Source of the DNA: Atribacteria bacterium SCGC AAA255-G05
Lineage (GTDB): Bacteria; Atribacterota; Phoenicimicrobiia; Phoenicimicrobiales; Phoenicimicrobiaceae
DNA: 30,915 nucleotides
Assembly (NCBI GenBank): GCA_000405605.1
Contig: ASPA01000008.1
Location: 14,336 to 45,250 of the forward strand
Direction: 5' to 3'
The translations under genes and the position numbers were made by a program. The notes beneath the pieces were generated by a model. That model had not been told where the DNA came from and did not search any database. It worked only from the letters and a program-made list of their open reading frames with translations. Numbering within the stretch: the stretch's first letter is position 1; each line of letters opens with the position of its first letter. Shown one piece after another: positions 16,220 through 24,439 of the stretch.

Positions 16220-18772
16220 TTAGCTTAAATCAATATTTTCACTTGATACCAGGGCAACGCTGGCCACCTTGTCTTCCGGTACAAGGTTCATTACCCTAAC
16301 CCCGCGCGAGTATCTCCCGGTATGACGAATCTCTTTAACCGAGACCCGGATAACAATCCCCTGTTGGCTGATTAATACTAATTCATCTTCTTCACTCACC
16401 ACTTTAACATCTACTACCAAGCCTTTTTCTTTGGTAATCCCGATAGATTTTAACCCCTGGCCGCCTCGGTTGCTAAACTCTCTAAATTTCTGTAAGGCTG
16501 TTCTTTTGGCATATCCTTTCTCGGTGACTAACAATAAGTACTTATCCGTATCCGGGGGGACTAAACTAATATTTACGAGGAAATCTTCAGGCTTTAAAAT
16601 TATACCTTTCACCCCAAGGCTGGTTCTCCCCATGGATCTTATTGGATCTCCTGAAAAACGGATAGATTTTCCGCGCTTAGTAGTTAAAATAACGTGTTCA
16701 TTGTCCTCAGCAAGCTTTACCCCGATTAATTCATCATCAGGTAAGAGACGTATGGCAATAATCCCGATTTTTCTTAAGTTAGAAAAAAGAGAAAGGGAAA
16801 CTTTTTTTATCTTCCCTTTTTTGGTGGCCATGAACAGACACTTTTCGTTATTTTCTTCTTTTGATTCTACCAATTCATCACTCTCTATAGGAATAAGAGT
16901 GGTGATGTGTTCGCCTTTTTCAATGCCTAACAAATTGATTGCTGCAACCCCCCGGGAAGTTCTCCCCCCCTCGGGAATCTGATATGCTCTCCTTCTATAA
17001 ACTATCCCTTTGCTGGTGAAAAATAAGATATCATGAAGGTTGGTGGTAACAAATACATGGTCTACAAGGTCTTCTAATTTAGTGGTCATTCCAATTTTGC
17101 CCTTTCCTCCCCTCCTCTGTTTTCTGTAAGTGCTTAAAGGAAGTCGCTTAAGGTATCCATCCCGGGTATAAGTTATTACAATGTCCTCCAAACTAATGAA
17201 ATCTTCAATCTCGTACTCTCCTTCATCTTCTATTATCTCAGTCCTTCTTTCATCACCGTATTTCTTCTTCATTTCCAAGAGCTCGTCTCTAATTATCAAC
17301 ATAAGTTTTTTTTCGTTTTGTAATATATCTTCTAAATAGGCAATGCGTTTTATCAATTCTAAATATTCTTCTAAAATCTTTTCGGTCTCCAGAGATGTAA
17401 GACGCTGTAGTCTCATATCTAAAATAGCCTGTGCCTGAATATCACTCAATCCAAACCTGTTTTTCAGCTTGGCGTGCGCTGTTTTTGCATTATCTGATTT
17501 TTTAATAATCTGCACTACTTCATCAATATTAGACAGGGCAATTTTTAGCCCCTCTAAAATATGGGCTCTTTCTCTGGCTTTTCTTAGTTCATATATGGTT
17601 CTTCTTTCCACCACCTCTTTGCGGTGGGCCAAAAAGCATTCTAACAGCTCTTTTAAATTAAAGGTTTTAGGGCGGCCTTTGGAAATTGCTAAAACATTAA
17701 TCCCAAAGGAGGTTTTCATATTGGTATGCTTATACAGATTGTTCAGCACTATATCAACATTAGCGCCTCTCCTTAATTCAATAACTATCCGCATCCCTTT
17801 TCTGTCTGACTCGTCCCTCAGATTGGTAATATCAGGAATCTTTTTATCTTGAACCAGCTGGGCAATATTGCCTATTAATTTTGCCTTATTTGTTTGATAA
17901 GGAAGTTCTTTAACTATTATACGGGGGTTTTTGGTGCCTCCGTTTTTTCCGCCATCTGCTCCTTCAGTAAATACTGCAGCCTGCACTTTTATGATTCCCT
18001 TTCCGGTTTCATAGGCGCTCCTTATCCCCGCTCTGCCGCAAATTATGCCGCCGGTGGGAAAATCAGGGCCCTTAATTGCGGTCATTAATTCCTTTACAGA
18101 GACTTGCGGATCTTCAATTATCATTACTGCACCGTCAACTACTTCTCCTAAATTATGAGGAGGGATGTTGGTGGCCATTCCTACGGCAATTCCCGAAGAA
18201 CCGTTAAGTAAAAGTTGGGGAATTTTTGCCGGCAAAACTATCGGCTCTTTGAGAGAATTATCGTAATTGGGAGCAAAGTCAACCGTTTCCTTATCTATGT
18301 CCGCTAATAATTCCTGGGTAATTTTGGACATTCGAATTTCGGTATATCTTTGGGCGGCTGCGGAGTCGCCATCTATCGAACCAAAATTTCCCTGACCATC
18401 GACCAAAGGATAACGAAAGGAAAAATCCTGGGCCATTCTTACAAGTGTATCATATACTGCTATATCGCCATGAGGATGGTATTTACCTATTATGTCACCT
18501 ACTATTCGGGCCGATTTTTTATAAGCTTTATCGGGCGTATTGCCCATTTTTTCCATAGAATATAATACCCGGCGATGAACCGGTTTTAATCCATCACGGA
18601 CGTCAGGCAAAGCCCGCCCAATTATTACGCTCATAGCATAACTGAGATAGGCTTCTTTTATCTCCCTTCCGACATCAGTGGGCAAATACCTGCTTGTGTC
18701 TGTAAGTTCTTCTTTGAGCTCTTCTTTTTCTTCTTTATTATTATCTAAATTATCTTTTTCTTCTTCTTTCAT
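16220..18772 (-). CDS. gyrA: DNA gyrase subunit A
   Basis: Breakage-reunion subunit of the A2B2 enzyme that negatively supercoils DNA. The product is 850 residues. The catalytic tyrosine is Y143 (AAAQRYTE), the quinolone-determining segment is KYHPHGDIAVYDTL (97-110), and the GyrA box QRRGGKG (552-558) separates gyrase from topoisomerase IV. A beta-pinwheel C-terminal domain follows. The ATG at 18772, with GGAG four bases upstream, is preferred. The frame is open for 22 more codons, but these translate an octamer repeat array. The position equivalent to E. coli GyrA S83 is Ile (I104), a residue seen in quinolone-resistant variants of other species; D108 matches D87. A Gly-rich insertion near 270-282 is unusual. 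A 290-base repeat-filled spacer separates it from gyrB. Confidence 0.97.
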   Translation of the reverse strand: MKEEEKDNLDNNKEEKEELKEELTDTSRYLPTDVGREIKEAYLSYAMSVIIGRALPDVRDGLKPVHRRVLYSMEKMGNTPDKAYKKSARIVGDIIGKYHPHGDIAVYDTLVRMAQDFSFRYPLVDGQGNFGSIDGDSAAAQRYTEIRMSKITQELLADIDKETVDFAPNYDNSLKEPIVLPAKIPQLLLNGSSGIAVGMATNIPPHNLGEVVDGAVMIIEDPQVSVKELMTAIKGPDFPTGGIICGRAGIRSAYETGKGIIKVQAAVFTEGADGGKNGGTKNPRIIVKELPYQTNKAKLIGNIAQLVQDKKIPDITNLRDESDRKGMRIVIELRRGANVDIVLNNLYKHTNMKTSFGINVLAISKGRPKTFNLKELLECFLAHRKEVVERRTIYELRKARERAHILEGLKIALSNIDEVVQIIKKSDNAKTAHAKLKNRFGLSDIQAQAILDMRLQRLTSLETEKILEEYLELIKRIAYLEDILQNEKKLMLIIRDELLEMKKKYGDERRTEIIEDEGEYEIEDFISLEDIVITYTRDGYLKRLPLSTYRKQRRGGKGKIGMTTKLEDLVDHVFVTTNLHDILFFTSKGIVYRRRAYQIPEGGRTSRGVAAINLLGIEKGEHITTLIPIESDELVESKEENNEKCLFMATKKGKIKKVSLSLFSNLRKIGIIAIRLLPDDELIGVKLAEDNEHVILTTKRGKSIRFSGDPIRSMGRTSLGVKGIILKPEDFLVNISLVPPDTDKYLLLVTEKGYAKRTALQKFREFSNRGGQGLKSIGITKEKGLVVDVKVVSEEDELVLISQQGIVIRVSVKEIRHTGRYSRGVRVMNLVPEDKVASVALVSSENIDLS

Positions 18773-18778
18773 AATTCT

Positions 18779-18866
18779 CCAATTCATTAATTTATCAATT
18801 GACCAATTAACCAATTGACCTATTTTTCTATTCACCAATTTGCCTATTTGCCAATTGACCTATTAA
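18779..18866. repeat. Octamer array abutting the gyrA start
   Basis: Eleven consecutive 8-base words in one phase: CCAATTCA, TTAATTTA, TCAATTGA, CCAATTAA, CCAATTGA, CCTATTTT, TCTATTCA, CCAATTTG, CCTATTTG, CCAATTGA, CCTATTAA. The array's gyrA-proximal end overlaps the GGAG ribosome binding site. Confidence 0.85.
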
Positions 18867-18957
18867 TTTAAGCATTATTATTAAATACAAGTTTTGAGTT
18901 CACACGGTTTTCAATTTTCATACTTTAATTCATCAGTTGTCGGCTTATTGTCTTCTC

Positions 18958-19013
18958 TGTCATTGCGAGCGAACGAAGCGAGCGCGGCAATCCCGGATCG
19001 AGATTGCTTCGTC
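18958..19013. repeat. Half copy of a MITE-like TGTCATTGCGAG element
   Basis: Begins TGTCATTGCGAG and continues GCGAACGAAGCGAGCG, then GGCAATCCCGGAT and GAGATTGCTTC, matching the left half of the element at 27230-27329. The right inverted terminus is absent. The preceding ~70 bases are also similar in the two places. Confidence 0.75.
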
Positions 19014-19065
19014 TATACGTTATCTTCTCTTCCTCTTCACTAAATACTATTCACTAACGACGAAT

Positions 19066-21018
19066 TTAAAAATCCAGATCCTTCACTTCTAAGCTATGTT
19101 TATAAATAAATTCTCTTCTGGGCTCAACTTTGTCTCCCATTAAAACTGTAAACATAGTTTCTGCATCTATATTATCTTCCAGCTCTATTCTCTTTAAAAC
19201 TCGGTTTCCCGGGTTCATGGTGGTCTCCCATAACTGCTCAGGATTCATTTCTCCCAAACCTTTATACCTCTGAATTCGAGGGTTGCCGTCTATCTCTTTT
19301 AACTTATCTTTTAATTCCTGCTCGTCATATAAATAACAACTTTCTTTATTATGTTCAATTTTGTAGAGAGGGGGCTGGGCAATATAAATATTCCCTCTTT
19401 CGATTAACGGTTTCATATAACGGAAGAAGAAGGTTAAAAGTAGAGTTTTTATATGGGCTCCGTCGACATCTGCATCGGTCATTATAATAATTTTATAATA
19501 TCTTAGTTTTTCAATATCTAAGTCTTCCCCGATGTTTATGCCTAAAGCGGTAACCATGGATTTTATTTCGTTATTATCTAATATTTTATGCAAACGTGCT
19601 TTTTCTACATTTAATATTTTACCCCTCAAGGGCAGAATGGCCTGGAATCTCCTGTCTCTACCTTGTTTGGCAGAGCCTCCTGCGGAATCACCCTCCACTA
19701 AAAATATCTCTCTGAACAGAGGGTCTTTTTCTGAACAATCGGCTAATTTTCCGGGAAGAGTTCCCAATCCCAATATTCCGTTTTTTTGGCGGATTAGATT
19801 TCGAGCTTTTCTGGCTGCCTCTCTGGCATTTAAGGCAGAAACGGATTTAGCTAGTATTTTCTTGGTTACACTCGGGTTCTCGTTAAGAAAATTGTTTAGG
19901 CCTTCTCCGACAACATAAGATACTACCCCCCTTACCTCACTGTTTCCCAGCTTGGTTTTAGTTTGACCTTCGAATTGAGGGTTTAATAGTTTTACGCTAA
20001 TTACGGCGGTCAAGCCCTCTCTTACATCATTGCCGGAAAGATTGTTTTCTCCTTCTTTTAAAGGTGATTTTTTACCATTAGGTAATAAATTGGTACGGGC
20101 ATAATCATTTATTATTCTGGTTATAGTGGCTTTAAATCCTGCTAAATGGGTTCCGCCTTCTTCGGTATTTATATTATTGGCGAAAGAAAGGATATTTTCT
20201 GTATAACCATCATTATATTGTAATGCGACCTCTACTTCTATATCGTCCTTCTTCCCAGTAAAACAGATAGGACTTGGAAATAAAAGGTCTTTGTTTTTGT
20301 TTAAATGGCGGACATATTCGCTTATCCCTCCGGTGTATTTATAAGAAACTTCTTTATTCTCTTCCCTTTCATCTTTTAAGTTAATTTTAACCCCCGCATT
20401 TAAAAAAGCGATTTCTCTTAGCCGATGAGTAATGCTATCGAAATTAAAGGTGGTGTCTTCAACAAAAATAGTCGGGTCAGGCTTGAAGGTAATTTTAGTT
20501 CCGGTACGGGAAGATTTTCCTATTTTTTTTAATTCGGATACGGCATCTCCCCTTTCAAATCTCTGGAAAAATATTCCTGAATCCCGGTATACCTCTACTT
20601 CCAGCCATTCCGAAAGGGCATTTACCACTGAAATTCCTACTCCGTGCAGTCCGCCGGTGACCCGATATCCGCTGCCTCCAAACTTGCCGCCGGCGTGAAG
20701 CTTGGTCATTACTATGGTTACCGCCGGTAATTTAGTTTCTTTGTGAATATCTACCGGTATTCCTCGGCCGTCATCAGTTACAGTAACGCTGTTGTCTAGG
20801 TGGATAATCACCTCTATCTTTTTACAATAGTTAGCCATTGCTTCATCGATACTGTTGTCTACTACCTCATCTAAAAGATGGTGTAGTCCTCTACTGGAAG
20901 TGCTCCCGATGTACATGCTGGGCCTTTTTCTGACTGCCTCTAAGCCCTCTAAAACCTGTATCTGTTTAGCGGTATATTGATTATCTATATTATTAGTTTT
21001 ATTTTTTCTTTTTGACAA
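19066..21018 (-). CDS. gyrB: DNA gyrase subunit B
   Basis: ATPase subunit of gyrase. The 650-residue protein has the GHKL ATP site with E51 in EVVDNSIDEA (51-60), DDGRGIP (82-88) and GGLHGVG (122-128). The transducer QTKTKLGN (352-359) and the TOPRIM metal motifs EGDSAGG (442-448) and DADVDG (515-520) follow. Its C-terminus ends at the usual KVEPRREFI...LDF. The start is TTG at 21018, nine bases after GGGAG; no in-frame ATG lies near. It has its own promoter (21120-21148) and a ~95-base leader with a hairpin, so it can be expressed apart from recF-dciA. Confidence 0.97.
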   Translation of the reverse strand: MSKRKNKTNNIDNQYTAKQIQVLEGLEAVRKRPSMYIGSTSSRGLHHLLDEVVDNSIDEAMANYCKKIEVIIHLDNSVTVTDDGRGIPVDIHKETKLPAVTIVMTKLHAGGKFGGSGYRVTGGLHGVGISVVNALSEWLEVEVYRDSGIFFQRFERGDAVSELKKIGKSSRTGTKITFKPDPTIFVEDTTFNFDSITHRLREIAFLNAGVKINLKDEREENKEVSYKYTGGISEYVRHLNKNKDLLFPSPICFTGKKDDIEVEVALQYNDGYTENILSFANNINTEEGGTHLAGFKATITRIINDYARTNLLPNGKKSPLKEGENNLSGNDVREGLTAVISVKLLNPQFEGQTKTKLGNSEVRGVVSYVVGEGLNNFLNENPSVTKKILAKSVSALNAREAARKARNLIRQKNGILGLGTLPGKLADCSEKDPLFREIFLVEGDSAGGSAKQGRDRRFQAILPLRGKILNVEKARLHKILDNNEIKSMVTALGINIGEDLDIEKLRYYKIIIMTDADVDGAHIKTLLLTFFFRYMKPLIERGNIYIAQPPLYKIEHNKESCYLYDEQELKDKLKEIDGNPRIQRYKGLGEMNPEQLWETTMNPGNRVLKRIELEDNIDAETMFTVLMGDKVEPRREFIYKHSLEVKDLDF

Positions 21019-21041
21019 TGCTATAAACTCCCATCAAAATG

Positions 21042-21066
21042 AAACCGCAGCTTGCCGCTACGGTTT
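21042..21066. promoter_or_regulatory. Hairpin in the gyrB leader
   Basis: Ten-base arms AAACCGCAGC (21042-21051) and GCTACGGTTT (21057-21066) with a TTGCC loop and one G-U-type pair. It lies ~25 bases upstream of the TTG start. On the minus strand the tail is only partly U-rich (TTTCATTTTGA), so it could be an attenuator, an mRNA stabiliser or, read on plus, a terminator. Confidence 0.5.
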
Positions 21067-21119
21067 TTATTTTTATAATTTATATGAAGATTTAATTTAT
21101 TATTCTAAAAACCTGATTA

Positions 21120-21148
21120 ATTTTACTATATTATGGCCCTTATGTCAA
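21120..21148 (-). promoter_or_regulatory. gyrB promoter
   Basis: TTGACA (21143-21148), a 17-base spacer and TAAAAT (21120-21125) on the minus strand. It sits in the gap between dciA and gyrB. Confidence 0.8.
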
Positions 21149-21186
21149 AATTCTCCCCTCTTTTTATATCTCTCTTAAGCCTCTGT

Positions 21187-21504
21187 TCAATTGTCTTTAA
21201 ACTGGGTTCTTCGGATCTTAAACATAATATTAGAAATTATTTTTTCCCCCGCTTCACGGTTGATTTTTTCAATAAGCTCTCCTTTTCTTAAATTCAGTTC
21301 GTTAGCCCAAACATTGCTTTTTACAGCCAGAAAAAGGCACTTGTCCTGTATTTTAATCGGCTGGGAAGATCGGGCAATCTCCTTGCCCGCCAGATTCTCC
21401 CAATTACTAACTATCTGATACCCTTTTATCTTTTTACTCCATTTTTTCTCTTTTAAAAAATTATCTAAGGCGGCTTTAAAGGGGACTATGTCTTTCTTTT
21501 TCAT
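21187..21504 (-). CDS. dciA: DciA-like DUF721 protein
   Basis: DUF721 proteins of the DciA group recruit or load the replicative helicase DnaB in bacteria that lack DnaC/DnaI. The 105-residue protein shows the family pattern: an N-terminal basic helix, NWENLAGKEIARSSQPIKIQ (34-53), then LFLAVKSNVWANELNLRKGELI (57-78). Its ATG overlaps the recF TGA (ATGA), a common arrangement in the dnaN-recF-dciA-gyrB cluster and a sign of translational coupling. The functional name follows family and context. Confidence 0.83.
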   Translation of the reverse strand: MKKKDIVPFKAALDNFLKEKKWSKKIKGYQIVSNWENLAGKEIARSSQPIKIQDKCLFLAVKSNVWANELNLRKGELIEKINREAGEKIISNIMFKIRRTQFKDN

Positions 21505-22640
21505 AAATTAATTATCTTCCCCTCTTCTATTTTAAATATCCTGCTTTTTTCTTTGATATTACTGTTAAAATAATCCAAATTTATACTGGTAATAAAAGTC
21601 TGGACCTTTTTGTCAATAATTAATCCTAATAAGAAATGCCTTCTGTCTTCATCTAATTCGGACATAACATCATCTAAAAAAAATATAGGATAAACCCCCC
21701 CCTTTTCCTTAATTAGTTCTAATTCGGACAATTTCAAAGATAAAACTGCTGTTCGTTGCTGGCCTTGTGAACCGTAAGAAGCGACATTAAATCCGTTGAT
21801 GTATACGGAAAAATCGTCCCGGTGGGGGCCGAGCAAAGTAGCCCTCTGTTCTATTTCTTTCTCTCTGTATTCTTCTAATTTATCTTTAAATTCTTTGCTT
21901 ATCGAAGAAATGTTTTCTTCTTGATCTTTCGATATATTGCTTTGGTAGGTTAGTTCTATATTTTCTTTTTCTTTGGTAATTTTTTGATGAAATTTATGAG
22001 CCAGGCGATTTATCTTTTTTATAAATTTAATTCTGGTTAAAATTAAAAAAGATCCCCTCTCTATCAGCCGGGGATCCCACATAAGGAGTTGCTCTCTCTT
22101 CTTTTTTTGATTAATTTCTTTCTTTAATATATTATTACGGTGTCCCAAAATTCTATAATATTCTGAAAGATACCTATAATACAAGGGATAAATTTGGGAT
22201 ATCTGTTCATCTAAAAATTTTCTTCTTAAAGAAGGGGCACCTTTTATTATCTGTAGATGCTCAGGAGAAAATACCACCCCTTTAAATTCTTTGTTTAGAG
22301 CAGTTTTTTTCCGGATATTTTGGTTTATTTTTATCGTTTTAATCATTTTATTTTTATAAAAATCTTCCGGTTTTTTCTCTAAAGCTAAAGCTACTTGGAT
22401 GTTTTCATCGTCTTTATTAATCTCTCCAAACAGATAAGCGCCTTCATTGTTCCACTTTATTACTTCCCTGTCCTCTTTTGTTCTGTAAGAGCTTCCCTTA
22501 ATTATTAAATTTAGCCCTTCTAATAAATTAGTCTTGCCCTGGGCGTTATTTCCGGTAAAAATATTAAGATTGGGGTCAAACTCTATAGACAGGTTAGAAA
22601 AATTTCTGTAGTTTTTCAATTTTACTTTTTTAAAATGCAA
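21501..22640 (-). CDS. recF: DNA replication and repair protein RecF
   Basis: SMC-like ATPase that helps load RecA at gaps. The 379-residue protein has Walker A GNNAQGKT (30-37), the ABC signature GSQGQQRTAV near 290-299, and Walker B FFLDDVMSELD. RecF normally follows dnaN; here only a dnaN stub remains, ending 11 bases before the recF ATG. With the native upstream genes gone, transcription probably comes through the DUF401/asp23 genes or an unseen promoter. Confidence 0.95.
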   Translation of the reverse strand: MHFKKVKLKNYRNFSNLSIEFDPNLNIFTGNNAQGKTNLLEGLNLIIKGSSYRTKEDREVIKWNNEGAYLFGEINKDDENIQVALALEKKPEDFYKNKMIKTIKINQNIRKKTALNKEFKGVVFSPEHLQIIKGAPSLRRKFLDEQISQIYPLYYRYLSEYYRILGHRNNILKKEINQKKKREQLLMWDPRLIERGSFLILTRIKFIKKINRLAHKFHQKITKEKENIELTYQSNISKDQEENISSISKEFKDKLEEYREKEIEQRATLLGPHRDDFSVYINGFNVASYGSQGQQRTAVLSLKLSELELIKEKGGVYPIFFLDDVMSELDEDRRHFLLGLIIDKKVQTFITSINLDYFNSNIKEKSRIFKIEEGKIINL

Positions 22641-22651
22641 CTTTTTTCCCT

Positions 22652-22792
22652 TTACTCTGCCCTTACCGGCATCAAAATATAAATATAATTTTTGTCTTCA
22701 TCTGGAGTAATAATTGCCGGATTAAGCGGGTCATTTAGTTTTATTATAGTGTTTTCATTTTTTATTATCTTTAATACATCTAAAATAATCAT
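22652..22792 (-). pseudogene. dnaN: C-terminal stub of DNA polymerase III beta clamp (dnaN)
   Basis: An open stretch of 46 codons ends in the sequence NDPLNPAIITPDED, then KNYIYILMPVRAE and TAA. This is unmistakably the C-terminus of DnaN (compare ...YVVMPMRL in E. coli), including the NDPLxPAII turn. The remaining ~320 residues are missing: upstream codons become the 3' end of a DUF401 gene, with an in-frame TAA two codons before the ATG at 22792. A 46-residue piece cannot form a clamp, so a complete dnaN must be elsewhere in the genome. The position, directly upstream of recF, is the ancestral place of dnaN. Confidence 0.9.
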
Positions 22793-23909
22793 TAGTTACT
22801 ACCAAACATAAATGCATTGGAGAAATCAACATACCCATATAACCGCCAACAAAGGCAAACATAGCATAATTAAGATTAACCTCTCCCTGGATAACAATAA
22901 ACGGCAGAAGGACCGGGAATCCTATTCCGACAAAAGCAGAAGTAATCCCGGTAAGCATTCCGGTTAAAAAAGGAATAAAAAACAAAATAACCAGAGGATG
23001 AACACCTAATTCAGTAAAAAATCCGGGGATAATCATAATTGCTCCGGTAGTTTCTAATATTCTCTTAAAGATCATTATGCCAATTATTAAAACTGCTGTG
23101 TTTAGAGGAATATCTTTTTTGATAATCTCCAGTATAACTTCTACCTTCATTTTAGACCTGTTTAATAAAACTAAGGATAGGATAACTAGAATCAGGGAAA
23201 TTAACAAATCTATCTTTATAATTACAACCAGGAATGTAACTAAAAGGATGGGCCAGGTACTTAAAAACAGTTTTTTTATATTTAAGCCAAACTCCCCTCT
23301 TTTATCACTTGTTTCATCCTTCTTAAGATATCTTTGCTCCCAGATCAAGCCCAGTATAAGACCAACAAGAGATATGGGAAATTGAATTATTATAATCTCT
23401 CGAACTTCTACCCCTAATAAGGCAGAAAATAATATTATACTAGGATAGAGAGGCCAAACAAATTCCCAAATATGGCGAAACCAGTAATTTACAAAAGTTT
23501 TTTCCTCTGCTCCAAGACCCATCCTGCCTCCTACCTCATCCACCATAGGAGCAGAAAACATGGCTCCGGCCGGCATGGGCAGTAAACCCAAAAAAGAAGG
23601 GATAAAGGCCAATATCAATCTGTAGTCCTTTACTAATCTCTGGAGAGAATCAACTATATTCCTTAAGCTTTCTATCCTTCTTAAAATACTGCTTAACAGA
23701 AGAACCAACACAATAATTCCAACTAGTTGAATAGTTGTCGGATCCACCATAGCCTGTAAAAAATTAATTCCCATTTCTTTGGGATTCAATCCGAATAATG
23801 ACCCCAACAATAAGGAGGCTAACAATATAATATACCCTAAATTCCATTTCTTTCTTATTAAAAAAATCATTACTGCGATTACGGTTAATAATTTTATAAC
23901 TTCTGTCAC
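22755..23909 (-). CDS. DUF401 family membrane protein, C-terminus probably truncated
   Basis: Polytopic protein of 384 residues with ~10-12 hydrophobic helices, similar to DUF401/GntP-like permeases; the substrate is unknown. Family-like segments are FIPSFLGLLPMPAGAMFSAP (103-122), NYWFRHIWEFVWPLYP (141-156), and GMLTGITSAFVGIGFPVLLP and MGMLISPMHLCLVVTNDYF near the end. After NDYF the protein reads RCIKDNKK and stops, inside the dnaN stub. I expect another ~30 residues from memory of this family, so the 3' end seems replaced by dnaN DNA. The GTG start at 23909 has GGTGA seven bases upstream. It follows asp23 by 31 bases. Confidence 0.8.
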   Translation of the reverse strand: MTEVIKLLTVIAVMIFLIRKKWNLGYIILLASLLLGSLFGLNPKEMGINFLQAMVDPTTIQLVGIIVLVLLLSSILRRIESLRNIVDSLQRLVKDYRLILAFIPSFLGLLPMPAGAMFSAPMVDEVGGRMGLGAEEKTFVNYWFRHIWEFVWPLYPSIILFSALLGVEVREIIIIQFPISLVGLILGLIWEQRYLKKDETSDKRGEFGLNIKKLFLSTWPILLVTFLVVIIKIDLLISLILVILSLVLLNRSKMKVEVILEIIKKDIPLNTAVLIIGIMIFKRILETTGAIMIIPGFFTELGVHPLVILFFIPFLTGMLTGITSAFVGIGFPVLLPFIVIQGEVNLNYAMFAFVGGYMGMLISPMHLCLVVTNDYFRCIKDNKK

Positions 23910-23940
23910 TTGAATTTCACCAAATTATTCTTTCTGTAAT

Positions 23941-24378
23941 TTATTTTGCTGTTTCTTTCTTCTTTTCTTCTTTTTCTTTTTTTTCTTTTTTTAGTTTATT
24001 TGTTTCTTCTTTAAATTTAACCCCTTGAACATTAACGTTTACCTTGAGAACTTCTAATCCGGTCATGGCATAGATAGCGTCTTTTGCTCTACGCTGCACC
24101 TCTTCAGCTACTTTAAAAATTCCTACTTCATAGGCAGTAATAATAGAAATAGTAATCGCTGCTTCTCCTGGTTTCATCCACACTTCCACCCCTTTAGTCA
24201 GGTCCTTCCTGGGCAATACATTGTTTGATTTGCTTCTATACCCGCTGGTAATACCAACCACTCCTTTAATTTTTATAGCTTCCTGGGCAGCAATTATGGC
24301 TACTACTTCTTTGGAAACAGTTACATTTCCCAATTCTCGTTCTTGGGGGTTGTCTTTAATAACCTGTTTATCTGACAT
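23941..24378 (-). CDS. Asp23/Gls24 family envelope stress response protein
   Basis: Cytoplasmic protein that lies along the membrane when anchored by AmaP; linked to cell-envelope stress in Gram-positive bacteria. The 145-residue protein contains the Asp23 domain (about 14-122) with VSKEVVAIIAAQEAIKIKGV, GVEVWMKPGEAAITISIITA and VNVNVQGVKF, followed by a very Lys/Glu-rich tail. GGTGAG precedes the ATG. The neighbour upstream is amaP, the usual partner. Confidence 0.88.
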   Translation of the reverse strand: MSDKQVIKDNPQERELGNVTVSKEVVAIIAAQEAIKIKGVVGITSGYRSKSNNVLPRKDLTKGVEVWMKPGEAAITISIITAYEVGIFKVAEEVQRRAKDAIYAMTGLEVLKVNVNVQGVKFKEETNKLKKEKKEKEEKKKETAK

Positions 24379-24439
24379 TTTTACTCACCGTCCTTATTAA
24401 TTCCTTCTATTTGCCTTAAAATAAGGTAAAAGGAATACA

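Noticed and set aside
16431..16982. A 183-codon plus-strand frame inside gyrA
   Set aside because: Antisense shadow of a strongly conserved gene; the translation has no domain.
18773..18838. A 22-residue N-terminal extension of GyrA
   Set aside because: It translates octamer repeats; the internal ATG has a good GGAG.
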